From Phoronis australis (taxonomy: Eukaryota > Phoronida > Phoronidae): a stretch of 64,000 nt of DNA. Position 1 is the first letter of the stretch, and each line of letters opens with the position of its first letter. The notes beneath the pieces are model-generated. The model was not told the DNA's origin, did no database searches, and saw only the letters and a program-made list of their open reading frames with translations. The stretch is from the NCBI GenBank assembly GCA_002633005.1, contig NMRA01000050.1, forward strand, positions 519,983 through 583,982, written 5' to 3'. The translations under genes were made by a program, and so were the position numbers. This document shows positions 54,016 to 64,000 of the stretch, piece by piece.

Positions 54016-54600
54016 GGTTTGAGACAATAAATAATGTGTTCGTCTCAAGAAGAATAACAAGAAATTTCACGAATGTGCAGGCAATTCATTAAGCACGGGG
54101 GCATATATCATGCAAAATAACGGGAAGAAGACGAAGAAGCCCTCACAGAAATGGTGGACTTGACATCCCATGTGAATATACTTTTCGATGCGAGAGACGA
54201 CGAATTGTGAATGTTATGCAAAAAAAACTTCAATCAGTAACAGGAGCGTGGTGATTGATAGTTTACTCGAGGACATTGCGTATAGAGTAGTTGAGTACAC
54301 TTACTTGTGATGCATAATGGTCTATGTTAATGCATTCCTGTACTTATTGTTAATACATGTCTGAAATTCTTCCCGAGTTATTGTTTTATCGTGAAAATTG
54401 CCTCCTGTTCTACCTAGAATGTCAAAACAGTACCATCCGGGAATTGCCTTGCTTTTTAGCGAGGTTTAAGTGTTACTGAACGGGAGGCTGGTAATGCCAT
54501 CCTAATTGTATAAACTGCATGTTTTTGTACCTATTCAGATTATATCTCGTTAACACCTTTGTGAATATTTTTTTCAACATACAAGCTGAGAGTTGGAGCG
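54016..54600. other. Stretch without recognisable feature
   Basis: No coding or repeat structure identified. Confidence 0.4.
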
Positions 54601-54639
54601 ATGGCGTGAGAAAAGTGCGCTCTGGTCAAAGCTGGTCAC

Positions 54640-54867
54640 CGGTCCTCTATGAAACCGGCTAGCCAGCAGTCAGTTGTTGAGTGGCTCTACCGTTCGTGGG
54701 CTGAAGTCGATGACGCCATTGTAAAGAAGTCATTTCTGGTCACCGGAATCCTGCCTCCTATCAACCAAACAGACTTGCCCACTCTCAGAGAAATTATAGG
54801 GTCAGACGATAGTGATTCAGACTTCGAGGGTTTTAGTAACTCAAAAGACGACAATTTTAGTGCTTAA
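54640..54867 (+). pseudogene. Second pogo/jerky-type transposase C-terminal tail
   Basis: VVEWLYRSWAEVDDAIVKKS then FLVTGI is the tail motif of jerky/CENP-B-like transposases (W...AW..I....I..SF..TGI), followed by an acidic end DDSDSDFEG. It parallels the tail at about 52120-52270. The catalytic part is missing. Confidence 0.65.
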
Positions 54868-56118
54868 ACTACGGTATTGAAGTTATGGAAATTGATTGTA
54901 TGTATAAAATTTATGTTGAACTTTTGCTCCACAATGTTGTGAACAGTTTTGCAAAAAAATGTCACTAAACTTTGTGGAATTCTTTGTTGCATTGTCTATG
55001 GTGAGTGTGGAAAGTTTTATTAAAATTGGTTCATGGTTACTATGGAAATCTTGACTTTGAATTTCCGTTAATATTGACCTCAATTATCTTAAAATTATAG
55101 TGTCACAGGCATATAAACCTTCATAACTTTCGTTAACATGATCAGATCTGAGACAGTTTTTACCATTAAAACAGCATCAAAATTGCTCCCAGAAAGTGTA
55201 AATTAAAAAATGTCCATTTGGTAGATTACGACTCATTTTGGGGTGGAGGGTCACAAATAAGACCAACGTGGAGCATTGAAAGGCGCCCACGAATGCATTG
55301 CAAATGGTGTGCTTTTAGGGTTATCTATTAGTATCATAAAAATGCCCATTAGATGGCGCAAAAACATACAATCCAACCAAAAACAGGAACATGCCATATT
55401 TCATAAAAATCTGTCAAGGAACTTCAGAGAAACAAAGGACGACAGAATAAAATAAGTAAGAAAGTTCAAACAAATTTCTAAACGGACCCATCCTCAGCAG
55501 CAAATTTCACATACAAATTCCATCATACAGAGACAAACCTCAACACAGTAAGACTGACTAAGTCAATGCAGTGCTCACATGTGGGAAACCCCTACCAAAT
55601 GTGTTATTTATAAACATTTATAAGTTTTAATGTCACAACTTCAAAGAGTATTTATTAGATTTTAACTTAAATGTTCGTTATCAAAGCTTAATACAAATTA
55701 CAATTGCTAAGCTTAAACTAAAGTTATCAACAATAAAAGACTGGGTTTACTTTACATTATGCAAGCGTAGTTTTACAAAAGTTGCGTCATGTGGTTGAAA
55801 GTTTTAGACACATAGTTTTTCAGCAAAATGCTCATTTTTATGGTTCAAGTGAGAAAACAAATCCTACACTCGTATGCCTCAGGATTTTGACGAAATTTCC
55901 AAGAGGTTTTGTCCATGTCATAAACCTGAGACTCGTGCAGAATTCTCTATCTCTGGGTGTGTGCACGTGTGTGTTAGTGTGTGGAAACCAGTACATAGTT
56001 TTACCTTTAAATTAACTATTTTTGGTGTCAATTAGTCTGTTATAATTAATGCTTACTGCAGCTGGACAGACATTGTTCCTTTCAAGAACAATTCTGTAAC
56101 CACTAGCTGAGTCAAAAG
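54868..56118. other. Intergenic sequence and probable 3' UTR of the Kelch gene
   Basis: No coding frame recognised. Minus-strand AATAAA occurs at 55651-55656, about 460 bp downstream of the Kelch stop codon, and could be its poly(A) signal. Confidence 0.4.
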
Positions 56119-56600
56119 CTAACGATAACCAGGATAAACAGGTAAACACACCGCTGAGCATGACAACACATCAAACCTGACATCTTTCACCTCGTAGGTT
56201 TCCTGCACCATACTGTACTTTGCAACATTTCTGATCATGTCGTCACCAGGAAAGTTGTCATGGAGACATAAATAAACATCATCACTATGCATGCATACAG
56301 GACCACATTTGAGATCTGTATCACGGGTACCTGTGTTAACTTCCTCCACAAGTTGTTGCTTCATGTTGAATGCGTACAGTTTACTACTGAACATTCCTAC
56401 CAGATATATGACATCTGTGTGAGGCATTGCACATGTGATTCCTATCTCAAACGGCATTGGAATGTTGATGAACGTCCAGTCTTCGCTGCTCAAATTGTAA
56501 CACTGGATCTCGTGCTTGATAACAAATAGATGGTCATTGCAGAATGTCGCGGCAGCTGAGTAGGTGGGTGTTGGTAATGGTTTCAGCGTACTCCACTCAC
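56119..56600 (-). CDS. Kelch gene terminal exon
   Basis: Acceptor TTGTTGTTTACAG (read on minus), phase 1, ending in TAG at 56121-56119. It encodes GEWSTLKPLPTPTYSAA through to LPVYPGYR. Pattern W-x-x-L-x-x-L-P and later Y-x-x-x-x-x-W (CYNLSSEDW) are Kelch blade landmarks. Confidence 0.8.
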
Positions 56601-59600
56601 CTGTAAACAACAACAGGTGAACTGTGCTTGCTTCCAATCGAGTATCAGCAGAACCAAATTTCATCGTAATCCATTAAACTATTCCTATATAATCAATGGG
56701 CCACACAATTTTTCACTGGTGCATGTGAATGGCTTAAAGACAGGGACATGGACCAAAGACAACCATTTATGGAATATGTCACTTTTTTTCTTACAGTCAA
56801 TTCATAAATTGCCCGAAAAAAAACAAACTGACAGAACATTCGAACCATGTTAAAATATGTCTGGTTTATGAAGCACGCTTTCAAGTGTTCCTACTTTTCC
56901 TACTTTTTCGGCCAGTTCCTACTTTTCCTACTTCTTTTCTGAAATTCCTAATATTTTCTTTTTCCTATTTTTTTCTCATTGCTCTGAAATTTCTGTCTAA
57001 GTTACATTTCTGGAGTAGTGAGTAGTCGTTTTAGATTATCAGGAGCACAACACAAAGGACTTCCTCCAGATGGGAAAATGCCTGGGGTTATTAATTAAGA
57101 TGCCTAATAACTAATGAACTTCTAAGTGAAAAAACATCTTTTTCTGAAAGATAAAAAAATAGTAACTCTGGACACCATATCCACAACTTGATGCCATTTT
57201 TCCTGGTGTTTGCAGATAAGACGGGGGTGTTTGGACCCTAACAGATAACAAGACTCCCAAAAATGAACTTGAACAAAAGAGGAAATACGACAATTTTGAT
57301 TCATGTTTATGGATAAAACATTTGAAATGAACAAAAATACAACCGAAGACATAAAAAATCCTTGTGTTGTTAAGACAATTATCAATTAACGACCAATTAA
57401 CGATTATTTAAACTTGTAAATGCAACAAAAAATTCTTTTCCCAAAAGATAGTTCAGCAGCCTTGGACGCATTTTTCCTGGGGCTTGCAGATAAGACGGAG
57501 GTGTTTGGACCCTAAGGGACAATAAGAGCCTGTTGCAGGAGGGAAACTTGATATAGAAGGATCTGAACAGAAAAGAGACTCGGGCTTCTGACACCTACAT
57601 TCTAGTGTTGTTCCTACACCATATCCATGGCCCTGGCATGCTGGTGTACCGCAAAAGGCAACAGGCCGCCTGCACTTATTTATACCCAGCTATTGACTTA
57701 CAACCACGATGTGGATGGAGGTTGGCATGAGAGGACAAGGTGATCTGCGTAATCTAAATTTATCTAAGATTGCTATTGCAATAGGTCAAGCTATGTGTGC
57801 GTGTGCTGCGCTCCTTAGCCTACACATGTTCAGAGGAAGCGGCTATACCTGTGCATTTGTAAGAACAGACCATATGCAATTGTGGTTTAGTGGAGAATAG
57901 ATGGCCCCTGCTCTCATTCCAGAGGTTGAAGTCGTAACACAGCCAGATGACAATGGTGGCAATGCTCAGAGACGATAGTATGGGCAGCGATGAAGACAAA
58001 GAGAAATGGAATCATCTGATAAGAGACTGACTGCGATCACGACTTAGATGTTTGCAGTTAAATTACAGCACAGTGAATAATAATTATTGCCTTTTGTATT
58101 TCGGTTTTATCTTATGAAACAATAGACTGTGTCAAGCATCCCAATTCCATGAACTTACATTTGTTGCCACTAGATATGCTTCAAGCAGTTTATTTAGTTA
58201 CCCCAGGTGTATCTTAACTTAGGAATACATTTTTGTTATATTTTTTGTTTTTGAGAGTAAATTGGTCATATCTTCATATGTATTTTTGTTCATTTGAAAT
58301 AATACGTTTTATCTATAATGATAATCAAAATTGTTGTATTTCCTCTTTTATACAAGTTCATTTTTGGGGCCTTCTTATCCCTTGTTGGGGTCAAAACACC
58401 CGTCTTATTTGCAAACCCAAGGAAAAATTCTGTCTTAAGCTGTGGATAAGGTATCCAGAATCACTAATCTATCTTTTAGAAAAAGAATTTTTGCTGCACT
58501 TAAAGGCAAAGGCAGTCTTTTTCATGTCATTTTTAGCAAAAATAAGGTTCGTTGGTTATCCCAGACATATTTTTTACTTAATTACAGCTTTTCGTAATTT
58601 GATTAATTACTCATGCCCTACTCCGGAAGTGACGTTTTGGGAGGCAAGAATTTCGCGCCAATTTGGCTCTGTGTTGAGTTTAGTGTGAGGATCTGTACTA
58701 CTTTTGTTTTCGGGCTGTTTTTCTAAAATTGTCGTCACCACTTTCCATCAACGAGTTTTTTTACAACAAACTAGGTTGTTAGAGAACCCAATTATGTTGG
58801 ATTAAGGGATTTTTTAGAGTTTGTATTAATCTGAAAATGACTGGAGTCGGCGACCCATATCACATTGACAGTAGTGATGTGAGTAATGGAGACTTTGTTC
58901 ATATAGCATTGGTGACAAGGAATTTTTTCACTGACAGTCATTGGGTGGGTATACTTTGTATGTTTGAGCCAGAGTATAATGAGGCAGAGTATGCACAGGC
59001 ACAACTGTCCCACTTGCCCCGGTGTCGCGCAACACACTCTCACTGGATGGTGACCTGAGCAGTCAAAATGCTTACATTCCACAGTGACTCCCTCGCCACA
59101 CACCTGGCCCTTTCTAAATAGCTCCAATACTTTAGACAAGTCCACAACAAACTTATCAAAGTTTGGCTCACCGATCTCGTTGGACGACGAACTGTCCTCT
59201 TCACTGGGTGTCGAACTGGGCCTGTATTCACTCCCACAACTCAACATCGCTGCAGGGCTGCTTACAAGCTCTGTGCTAGAGACAACAGCACAGGGCGAAT
59301 CACTGCTACTCCAAGAATTGCACGGTCTGTACCTTCGGAGGCACGGATGACACTAGATGAAGTGCCTCCAGTCAATGTATTGGCCATAGATCGCGAGGCT
59401 TCTCGCTTCAAAAACGCACTTCAGGCGTTGTTTCGCAAGGACCTTTATCACTTCAGCGTACATATCCCTCTCGTAATCTGACGGCAGACAATGCTTACCA
59501 CACACTCAGTAACCCTCCACTGCTTTGAATGTTGCATTGACGGGTAACGCTGCGTTCTTCACACGAGCGAGCCAAGTTCGGCGAAGTGTGTTATCCTTTG

Positions 59601-61637
59601 GAAAGCGATGCAAAGCCTGGTATTTCCAATAATGAGTACATCCCGGTACGCAGCAACAGTGTGGCATGTTGTCTGACTTTGTAAAAAAAAGGAAACGACG
59701 ACCGAACTTATCACAACCGAGGTAGAACAATGACTGACTGGACAGCTTTCACAGTCAGACTATATGAAAAGAAATTGGTGTGAAATTCTTGCCTCTCAAA
59801 ACATCACTTCCGGAGTAGAGCACGAGTAATTAATCAAATTACGAAAAGCTGTAATTAAGTGAAAAATATGTCTGGCATAACCAACGAACCTTATTTTTTT
59901 TTAAAAATGACATGAAAAAACGTTGCCTTCGCCTTTAAGCTTATCTCAAAATTTATTTGTAGAAATATTTTCTGAAAGAACAAATGTCAGAAGTATTAAA
60001 ATGTTTTATATTGATGTACCGTAATTAAGTCAAAATTTCATTTTTAAGAAAGGTACATTCATAGCAAACTAACCCCTAAGTCAATTTTTAAGAAACCTTT
60101 TTTAAATGAAAACTTCACCAATTACCTCAAAAACGCTGAGAGGAGTTTTTGATTTATAAGTCTTTTCATTTGGTTTCTATGACCAATCAACTCACAAAGG
60201 TAAGGTATTTTTTGTAGAAAAACGAAGTCGCATTTGTCATTACTACACTACGCAAAAACTAGGCCTTTATATCAAAAATCCTAAAAGCATTTTTGAGATC
60301 AATGAATAAGTTTGGAATGCACAGTGAAATCCACAAATCCGTTATTTGAGAACTTGTGTTCCTAAGTTCAAATTAAGTCGAATTGTCTTTGCTGATAAAA
60401 AGCCCATTATGAGAATGAAGACATTTTGCTAGACATATATGAAATATTGTAGAAATGGCCAATTTTTTAAATAAGGATTGAGATCATATCTTTAAAAGTT
60501 TAAAAAAGTCGTTAACTGGCCGAAAATTAGTAAGTGTCTTAATCAGTAAGATAAGAATTTTTCATGTCATAAATTGTATTATTTTTGTTCATTTGAAAAA
60601 ATGTTATATCAGTAGTTGTAATTAAAAATTTAGTATTTTCTCTTTTATTAGTTCATTTTTCAGGGTCTTCTTATTCTTTGAAGTCCAAATACCCTGTCTT
60701 ATCTGAATCCTCGGGAAAAATCGCATCTTAACTTGCCGATATGATGCCCAGAGTTACTAGGCTATCTTTTGGAAAAGAAGTTTTGTTGCAATTAAAAGTT
60801 GAATTCATTATTTGGCCGTTAATCAATAGGCGTCTTAATTAATTAACCCGAAGCATTTTCACATCTTAAGTTGCATAATTTTAATCTGAGCGATTTGAAT
60901 GAAATAAACTTGAAATGATGTTGAACTCAAAATTTTAATTAAACGGATTTTAGGTCCCCTTTTGGATCCCACAGGGACCAAAGCCAAGGATTGTGTAACT
61001 TAAGGTGCTCCTGTCCTTCAATGGTAGGTGATGTACATTAGAATTACAGTCGAACCTTTTACACTCAAAAGGGTGAACAAAGTCTTGCTGGCTCTCCAAC
61101 TAATGGTAAGTACTGCCAGTGACATGAGGTGAATGTCATTACTAAGTATCGAAAACTACTCCTGAACGTCTGCTCTTGTTCCTACTTTCTCTTACTTTTC
61201 ACCTCCCAGGTCCTACTTTTTTTGAAAGTGTGTCCTACTTTTTGCCTAAAACTGCTCGAATGCCTTTTTTGAAAGTGTTTCCTACTTTTTGCCTAAAACT
61301 GCTCGAATGCCCGAGTTTGCCTGCTAATGATGTGCAAAACATGGTTACAACAGCATTTTAGCAAATCAGCCAGGTTCTTTGTAATGCAGTTTAACTTGGA
61401 ACTTACCACTTGAAACGTTGAACTGCTCCACGCTATCCAAGAGAACACGGTGACGACCAAATCCACCAATCATAAAAAAGCTGGTATCGTGCACAGCCAC
61501 ACTATGATGGCGGCGGGGCTGAGTGAGGGAGCCGACTTCGGTCCACTTTTTGTCCAGTGTACAGCAGTGCCACACTTTGGTCATCCACTTACCCGAGCCA
61601 ATCTTCAGTTCCCCACCAGTAACATAAAGATCTATGC
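56119..61637 (-). CDS. Kelch-repeat protein, last two exons (partial)
   Basis: Two minus-strand exons, 61637-61407 and 56600-56119, join at phase 1 into 237 residues plus TAG. The junction falls inside a Kelch repeat, QFNVSSG|EWSTLKPLPTPTYSAA. At least three blades are visible: SLTQPRRHHSVAVHDTSFFM followed by IGG; LPTPTYSAAATFCNDHLFVI; and a third with TDVIYLVGMFSSKLYAFN. The Gly-Gly pairs are partly lost in the later blades. Kelch propellers bind protein partners; many such proteins carry BTB and BACK domains and act as cullin-3 adaptors. The N-terminal part is outside the window or in the unsequenced gap, so that role is only a possibility. Confidence 0.8.
56885..56985. repeat. TCCTACTTTT-type low-complexity tract
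   Basis: Several TTCCTACTTTTCC words in a pyrimidine-rich run, in the Kelch intron. The same words recur on the same strand at 61175-61300, on the other side of the nested inverted-repeat cluster. Confidence 0.6.
58499..59940. mobile_element. THAP-gene element with ~170-bp inverted arms
   Basis: The arm 58499-58668 is inverted at 59771-59940; long shared runs include AAGGTTCGTTGGTTAT, ACTTAATTACAGCTTTTCGT and CTCCGGAAGTGA. Between the arms is a decayed THAP-domain gene on the minus strand. A THAP gene inside long TIRs suggests a P- or Kolobok-related DNA transposon, but no transposase catalytic domain was recognised and target duplication was not resolved. Confidence 0.7.
58792..59730 (-). 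pseudogene. THAP-domain protein remnant
   Basis: The minus frame from 59730 gives MPHCCCVPGCTHYWKYQALH then RFPKDNTLRRTWLARV, a THAP zinc finger (C-x2-4-C, W, FP). It hits a TGA at about 59506 directly before VCGKHCLPSDYERDM, where a THAP domain would continue with its C-x2-H pair. Further on, 59247-58792 reads a Ser/Glu-rich linker (STPSEEDSSSSNEIGEPNFD), then VVDLSKVLELF and a Cys-rich piece (CGEGVTVECKHFDCSGHH). THAP binds DNA in transposases and regulators. Stop codon and frame change indicate a dead copy. Confidence 0.7.
61218..61311. repeat. 47-bp tandem duplication
   Basis: 61218-61264 and 61265-61311 are two copies of TTTTTTGAAAGTGT..CCTACTTTTT..GCCTAAAACTGC..TCGAATGCC differing at one base. 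Confidence 0.9.
61407..61637 (-). CDS. Kelch gene penultimate exon
   Basis: Read on minus: acceptor ATTGATTTCTAG, donor G|GTAAGT, phase 1-1, 231 bp. It encodes IDLYVTGGELKIGSGKW, KVWHCCTLDKKWTEVGSL and HHSVAVHDTSFFMIGGFG, a complete Kelch blade with the Gly-Gly pair, spaced Y/C-x6-W and the hydrophobic strand. Confidence 0.85.
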
Positions 61638-62055
61638 CTAGAAATCAATTAGCAATCCATGAATGTTTGTAAACTATCACTCAATGCTGCCTTTGACCTC
61701 ACTACCCTAGACAACTTTGTTCTTCTCAATCAAAAACCATTCATACAAGTGATAGCCTTCTGGTGAAGTTTCATCTACTTTGCCACGATTGCTATGTAAC
61801 TTGATTTTTGTTTGGAGAGATGCTGCCTACTTTTAGCTGTTAATTGCTATAAATGTTCTTCAAGACATACTTAAAGCACCATCTACAGAACGCTGGTATC
61901 ATTTTGTACCGCAACAGTTAATTTTAAATAAGAATGGCATGGACAGGATGGTCAAAGCCAGAATAAACTAAGTCTAATTGATCAATTCAATAAAAATGTA
62001 ATTTACGAGTGGATATCGACCCTGATTATTTTTTAAGCTTACAACTAAGAAACCT

Positions 62056-63145
62056 GGGCCCGGTCTCCAATCTCCGTACTCAGACTCGAATCATGCTCAA
62101 ACTCACACTTCATACTCAACTCGAGTACAGACTCAGCTTTGGTGTATTCAATGTCATACTCGAAAAATCTGTACTCGAAATTTCGAGCACGTACTCAGTT
62201 TTCGAGTGTACTCGAACTGAAGTGTATCTCATCCATATTTCGAGTACGATTTTGAGTAAAAATTCGGAGTCTATGCTCAAATTTCAAGTTTGGTATGGCA
62301 GTGTGCTTGAAATCGTACTCGAAAATAAATACGAGCNNNNNNNNNNNNNNNNNNNNNNNNNNNNNNNNNNNNNNNNNNNNNNNNNNNNNNNNNNNNNNNN
62401 NNNNNNNNNNNNNNNNNNNNNNNNNNNNNNNNNNNNNNNNNNNNNNNNNNNNNNNNNNNNNNNNNNNNNNNNNNNNNNNNNNNNNNNNNNNNNNNNNNNN
62501 NNNNNNNNNNNNNNNNNNNNNNNNNNNNNNNNNNNNNNNNNNNNNNNNNNNNNNNNNNNNNNNNNNNNNNNNNNNNNNNNNNNNNNNNNNNNNNNNNNNN
62601 NNNNNNNNNNNNNNNNNNNNNNNNNNNNNNNNNNNNNNNNNNNNNNNNNNNNNNNNNNNNNNNNNNNNNNNNNNNNNNNNNNNNNNNNNNNNNNNNNNNN
62701 NNNNNNNNNNNNNNNNNNNNNNNNNNNNNNNNNNNNNNNNNNNNNNNNNNNNNNNNNNNNNNNNNNNNNNNNNNNNNNNNNNNNNNNNNNNNNNNNNNNN
62801 NNNNNNNNNNNNNNNNNNNNNNNNNNNNNNNNNNNNNNNNNNNNNNNNNNNNNNNNNNNNNNNNNNNNNNNNNNNNNNNNNNNNNNNNNNNNNNNNNNNN
62901 NNNNNNNNNNNNNNNNNNNNNNNNNNNNNNNNNNNNNNNNCGCGGCTTTGCGTGATTTTGCATTTCACATCATAAAGAGTTCCATAGCAACTCGAGTATG
63001 AGTGTCAGATTTGAGTACGTTTGGAGTCTACTCGAAATACGACATTAGATACGCTTTTTTGAGTACGACTCCAGTGAGCACGATTTTGAGTATGAAATCT
63101 CGAGTATGAGTATGAGTCTGAGTACGGAGATTGGAGACCGGGCCC
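62056..63145. mobile_element. TIR element with 32-bp perfect ends and GAGTACG-type internal repeats, spans second gap
   Basis: GGGCCCGGTCTCCAATCTCC followed by GTACTCAGACTC (62056-62087) is exactly inverted at 63114-63145. Inside both arms the words ACTCGAAA, GAGTACG and CTCATACTC recur every 8-15 bp. No coding frame; open frames here read through Ns. The palindromic, repetitive structure explains why assembly broke inside it. It resembles foldback or MITE elements. Confidence 0.8.
62337..62940. other. Assembly gap (604 N)
   Basis: Unresolved bases in the middle of the palindromic element. Confidence 0.99.
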
Positions 63146-64000
63146 GGGCCCTGGTTTCCACTGTTAGTCACAAACCATGTAAGTAGAGCATTATAATTTC
63201 GATAATTGCCATAGCCAACAAAACTTTCAAATAGGCTACTATTTGAGAATGACCCAGACTGAATTCTAGACGTCTATACCGGGCAAGAAACTTGAGAAAT
63301 AACATAATGATGTATTGTTGATTAAATGACATAGTTATCAGCCAAGAAAATATCCCACACTTCAGTGTCTGGGGTGATAAATATTGAACTGTTGTCGGCA
63401 AAACTGCTTGAACTCATAATATCAGCAACAGATTACAGGTTCAAAAATCTCAGTCGTCAACATGGTAAGCACATAACGTAATTTCGCTGAGATAGACAGT
63501 CCCGAATATCCAGCTCACCTACTTCAGCTGGACAAAATTTCTGAGCAAACCACAAGTTGTCGTATGGCAGATTGCATGAAATTTCACGCCCACATACAGT
63601 GAGAAATTAATTTTATATTTGCATCTTTGCTCTTTTGATAGGCAGCACCCAGTGTTCTCCACATCTGAAAACCTAAACAGGTCGCACACATAAAAACTGC
63701 AACGTGCCGGAACTGCGCGGCGGTCAACGTTCTCCATAAGCTAGTGTGCACCTCATTTTTACCCACGCATTTTAATGGTAATGCACAGTAGAGCAAACAA
63801 ATAACTGTTTGTTCAACTTTTTATTTTTAAAAGATGGATTTATTTACAAACATATCACATAACCCATTTGTTTAGTCAATGACTTTGAAATGGAAATCTA
63901 CAGACGTGTTTGAACCAGTATAGGGAAATACTTTACTCAATAATTGTGATGTCAATGTCAACTACGTACAAAAAGTCTAACACAGAAGTGAACTTTTTTC
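63146..64000. other. Right edge: upstream intron or flank of the Kelch gene, nothing identified
   Basis: Several minus-strand frames of about 70 codons were read; none shows a Kelch, BTB or BACK pattern. Further Kelch exons probably lie right of the window. Confidence 0.4.

Larger units (their letters stand above)
57122..60810. repeat. Four copies of a ~170-bp dispersed repeat arranged as a large inverted cluster
   Basis: Copies lie at about 57122-57300 and 57418-57570 (minus orientation) and at 58318-58500 and 60640-60800 (plus orientation). Shared words are TATTTCCTCTTTT, AGTTCATTTTT, CCGTCTTAT and a closing ATCTTT..GAAAA. Two copies point left and two right, so the segment forms a nested inverted repeat inside the Kelch intron. 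Confidence 0.7.

Noticed and set aside
62009-63001. Several 220-330 codon frames across the second gap
   Set aside because: Open only through Ns; the flanks are a palindromic repeat.
63519-63796. Minus-strand frames as an upstream BTB/BACK exon of the Kelch gene
   Set aside because: No BTB or BACK pattern could be read in any frame, and splice sites were not convincing.

Overview
The window is genomic DNA of an animal, most likely a marine invertebrate. Coding sequence is split into short exons with canonical GT..AG junctions, most of the phase 1 or phase 0 type usual for secreted modular proteins. Cassettes of VWD, C8, TIL, VWC and CTCK modules are present, and the rest is dense with decayed eukaryotic transposable elements. 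Nothing prokaryotic was seen (no operons, CRISPR or bacterial-type genes). The phylum cannot be settled from the sequence. The mix of Gypsy, piggyBac, SWIM-YqaJ and THAP fragments fits cnidarians, molluscs, lancelets, hemichordates or echinoderms.

Left part (1-29 kb), plus strand. Two C-terminal cassettes of a gel-forming-mucin / von Willebrand factor-like secreted protein lie in tandem. Block 1 (204-5398) has a Ser/Thr/Pro exon, a chain of Cys-rich VWC/B-type modules and a 12-cysteine C-terminal cystine knot (CTCK), followed by a poly(A) signal. Block 2 (8429-28632) has Ser/Thr/Pro exons, VWD-C8-TIL, a second VWD-C8-TIL, the same VWC/B-type chain and a second CTCK, then its own poly(A) signal. 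The exon lengths of each block sum to one open frame (477 and 1098 visible residues). Neither block shows a signal-peptide exon, so block 1 is the 3' end of a gene that starts left of the window. Block 2 is either a separate tandem gene whose start was not found in 5.4-8.4 kb, or an alternative 3' end of the same gene. Its long introns carry several terminal-inverted-repeat (TIR) elements, a tRNA-derived SINE and a non-LTR retrotransposon remnant. Three minisatellites flank or separate the blocks.

Middle part (29-56 kb). This is intergenic DNA turned into a transposon graveyard: Gypsy-type gag, protease, reverse transcriptase and integrase pieces (several deletion derivatives), two split piggyBac transposases, pogo/jerky-type DDE pieces, a SWIM zinc finger plus YqaJ-like remnant, a transposase-associated remnant, a Pao-like fragment, a short THAP-like ORF, and one remnant of an unidentified family. 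No intact host gene was recognised here.

Right part (56-62 kb), minus strand. The last two exons of a Kelch-repeat protein gene (61637-61407 and 56600-56119) join in frame. They are separated by a 4.8 kb intron filled with a nested set of inverted repeats, in the middle of which sits a decayed THAP-domain gene bounded by ~170-bp inverted arms. A further TIR element built of GAGTACG-like short repeats (62056-63145) holds the second assembly gap.
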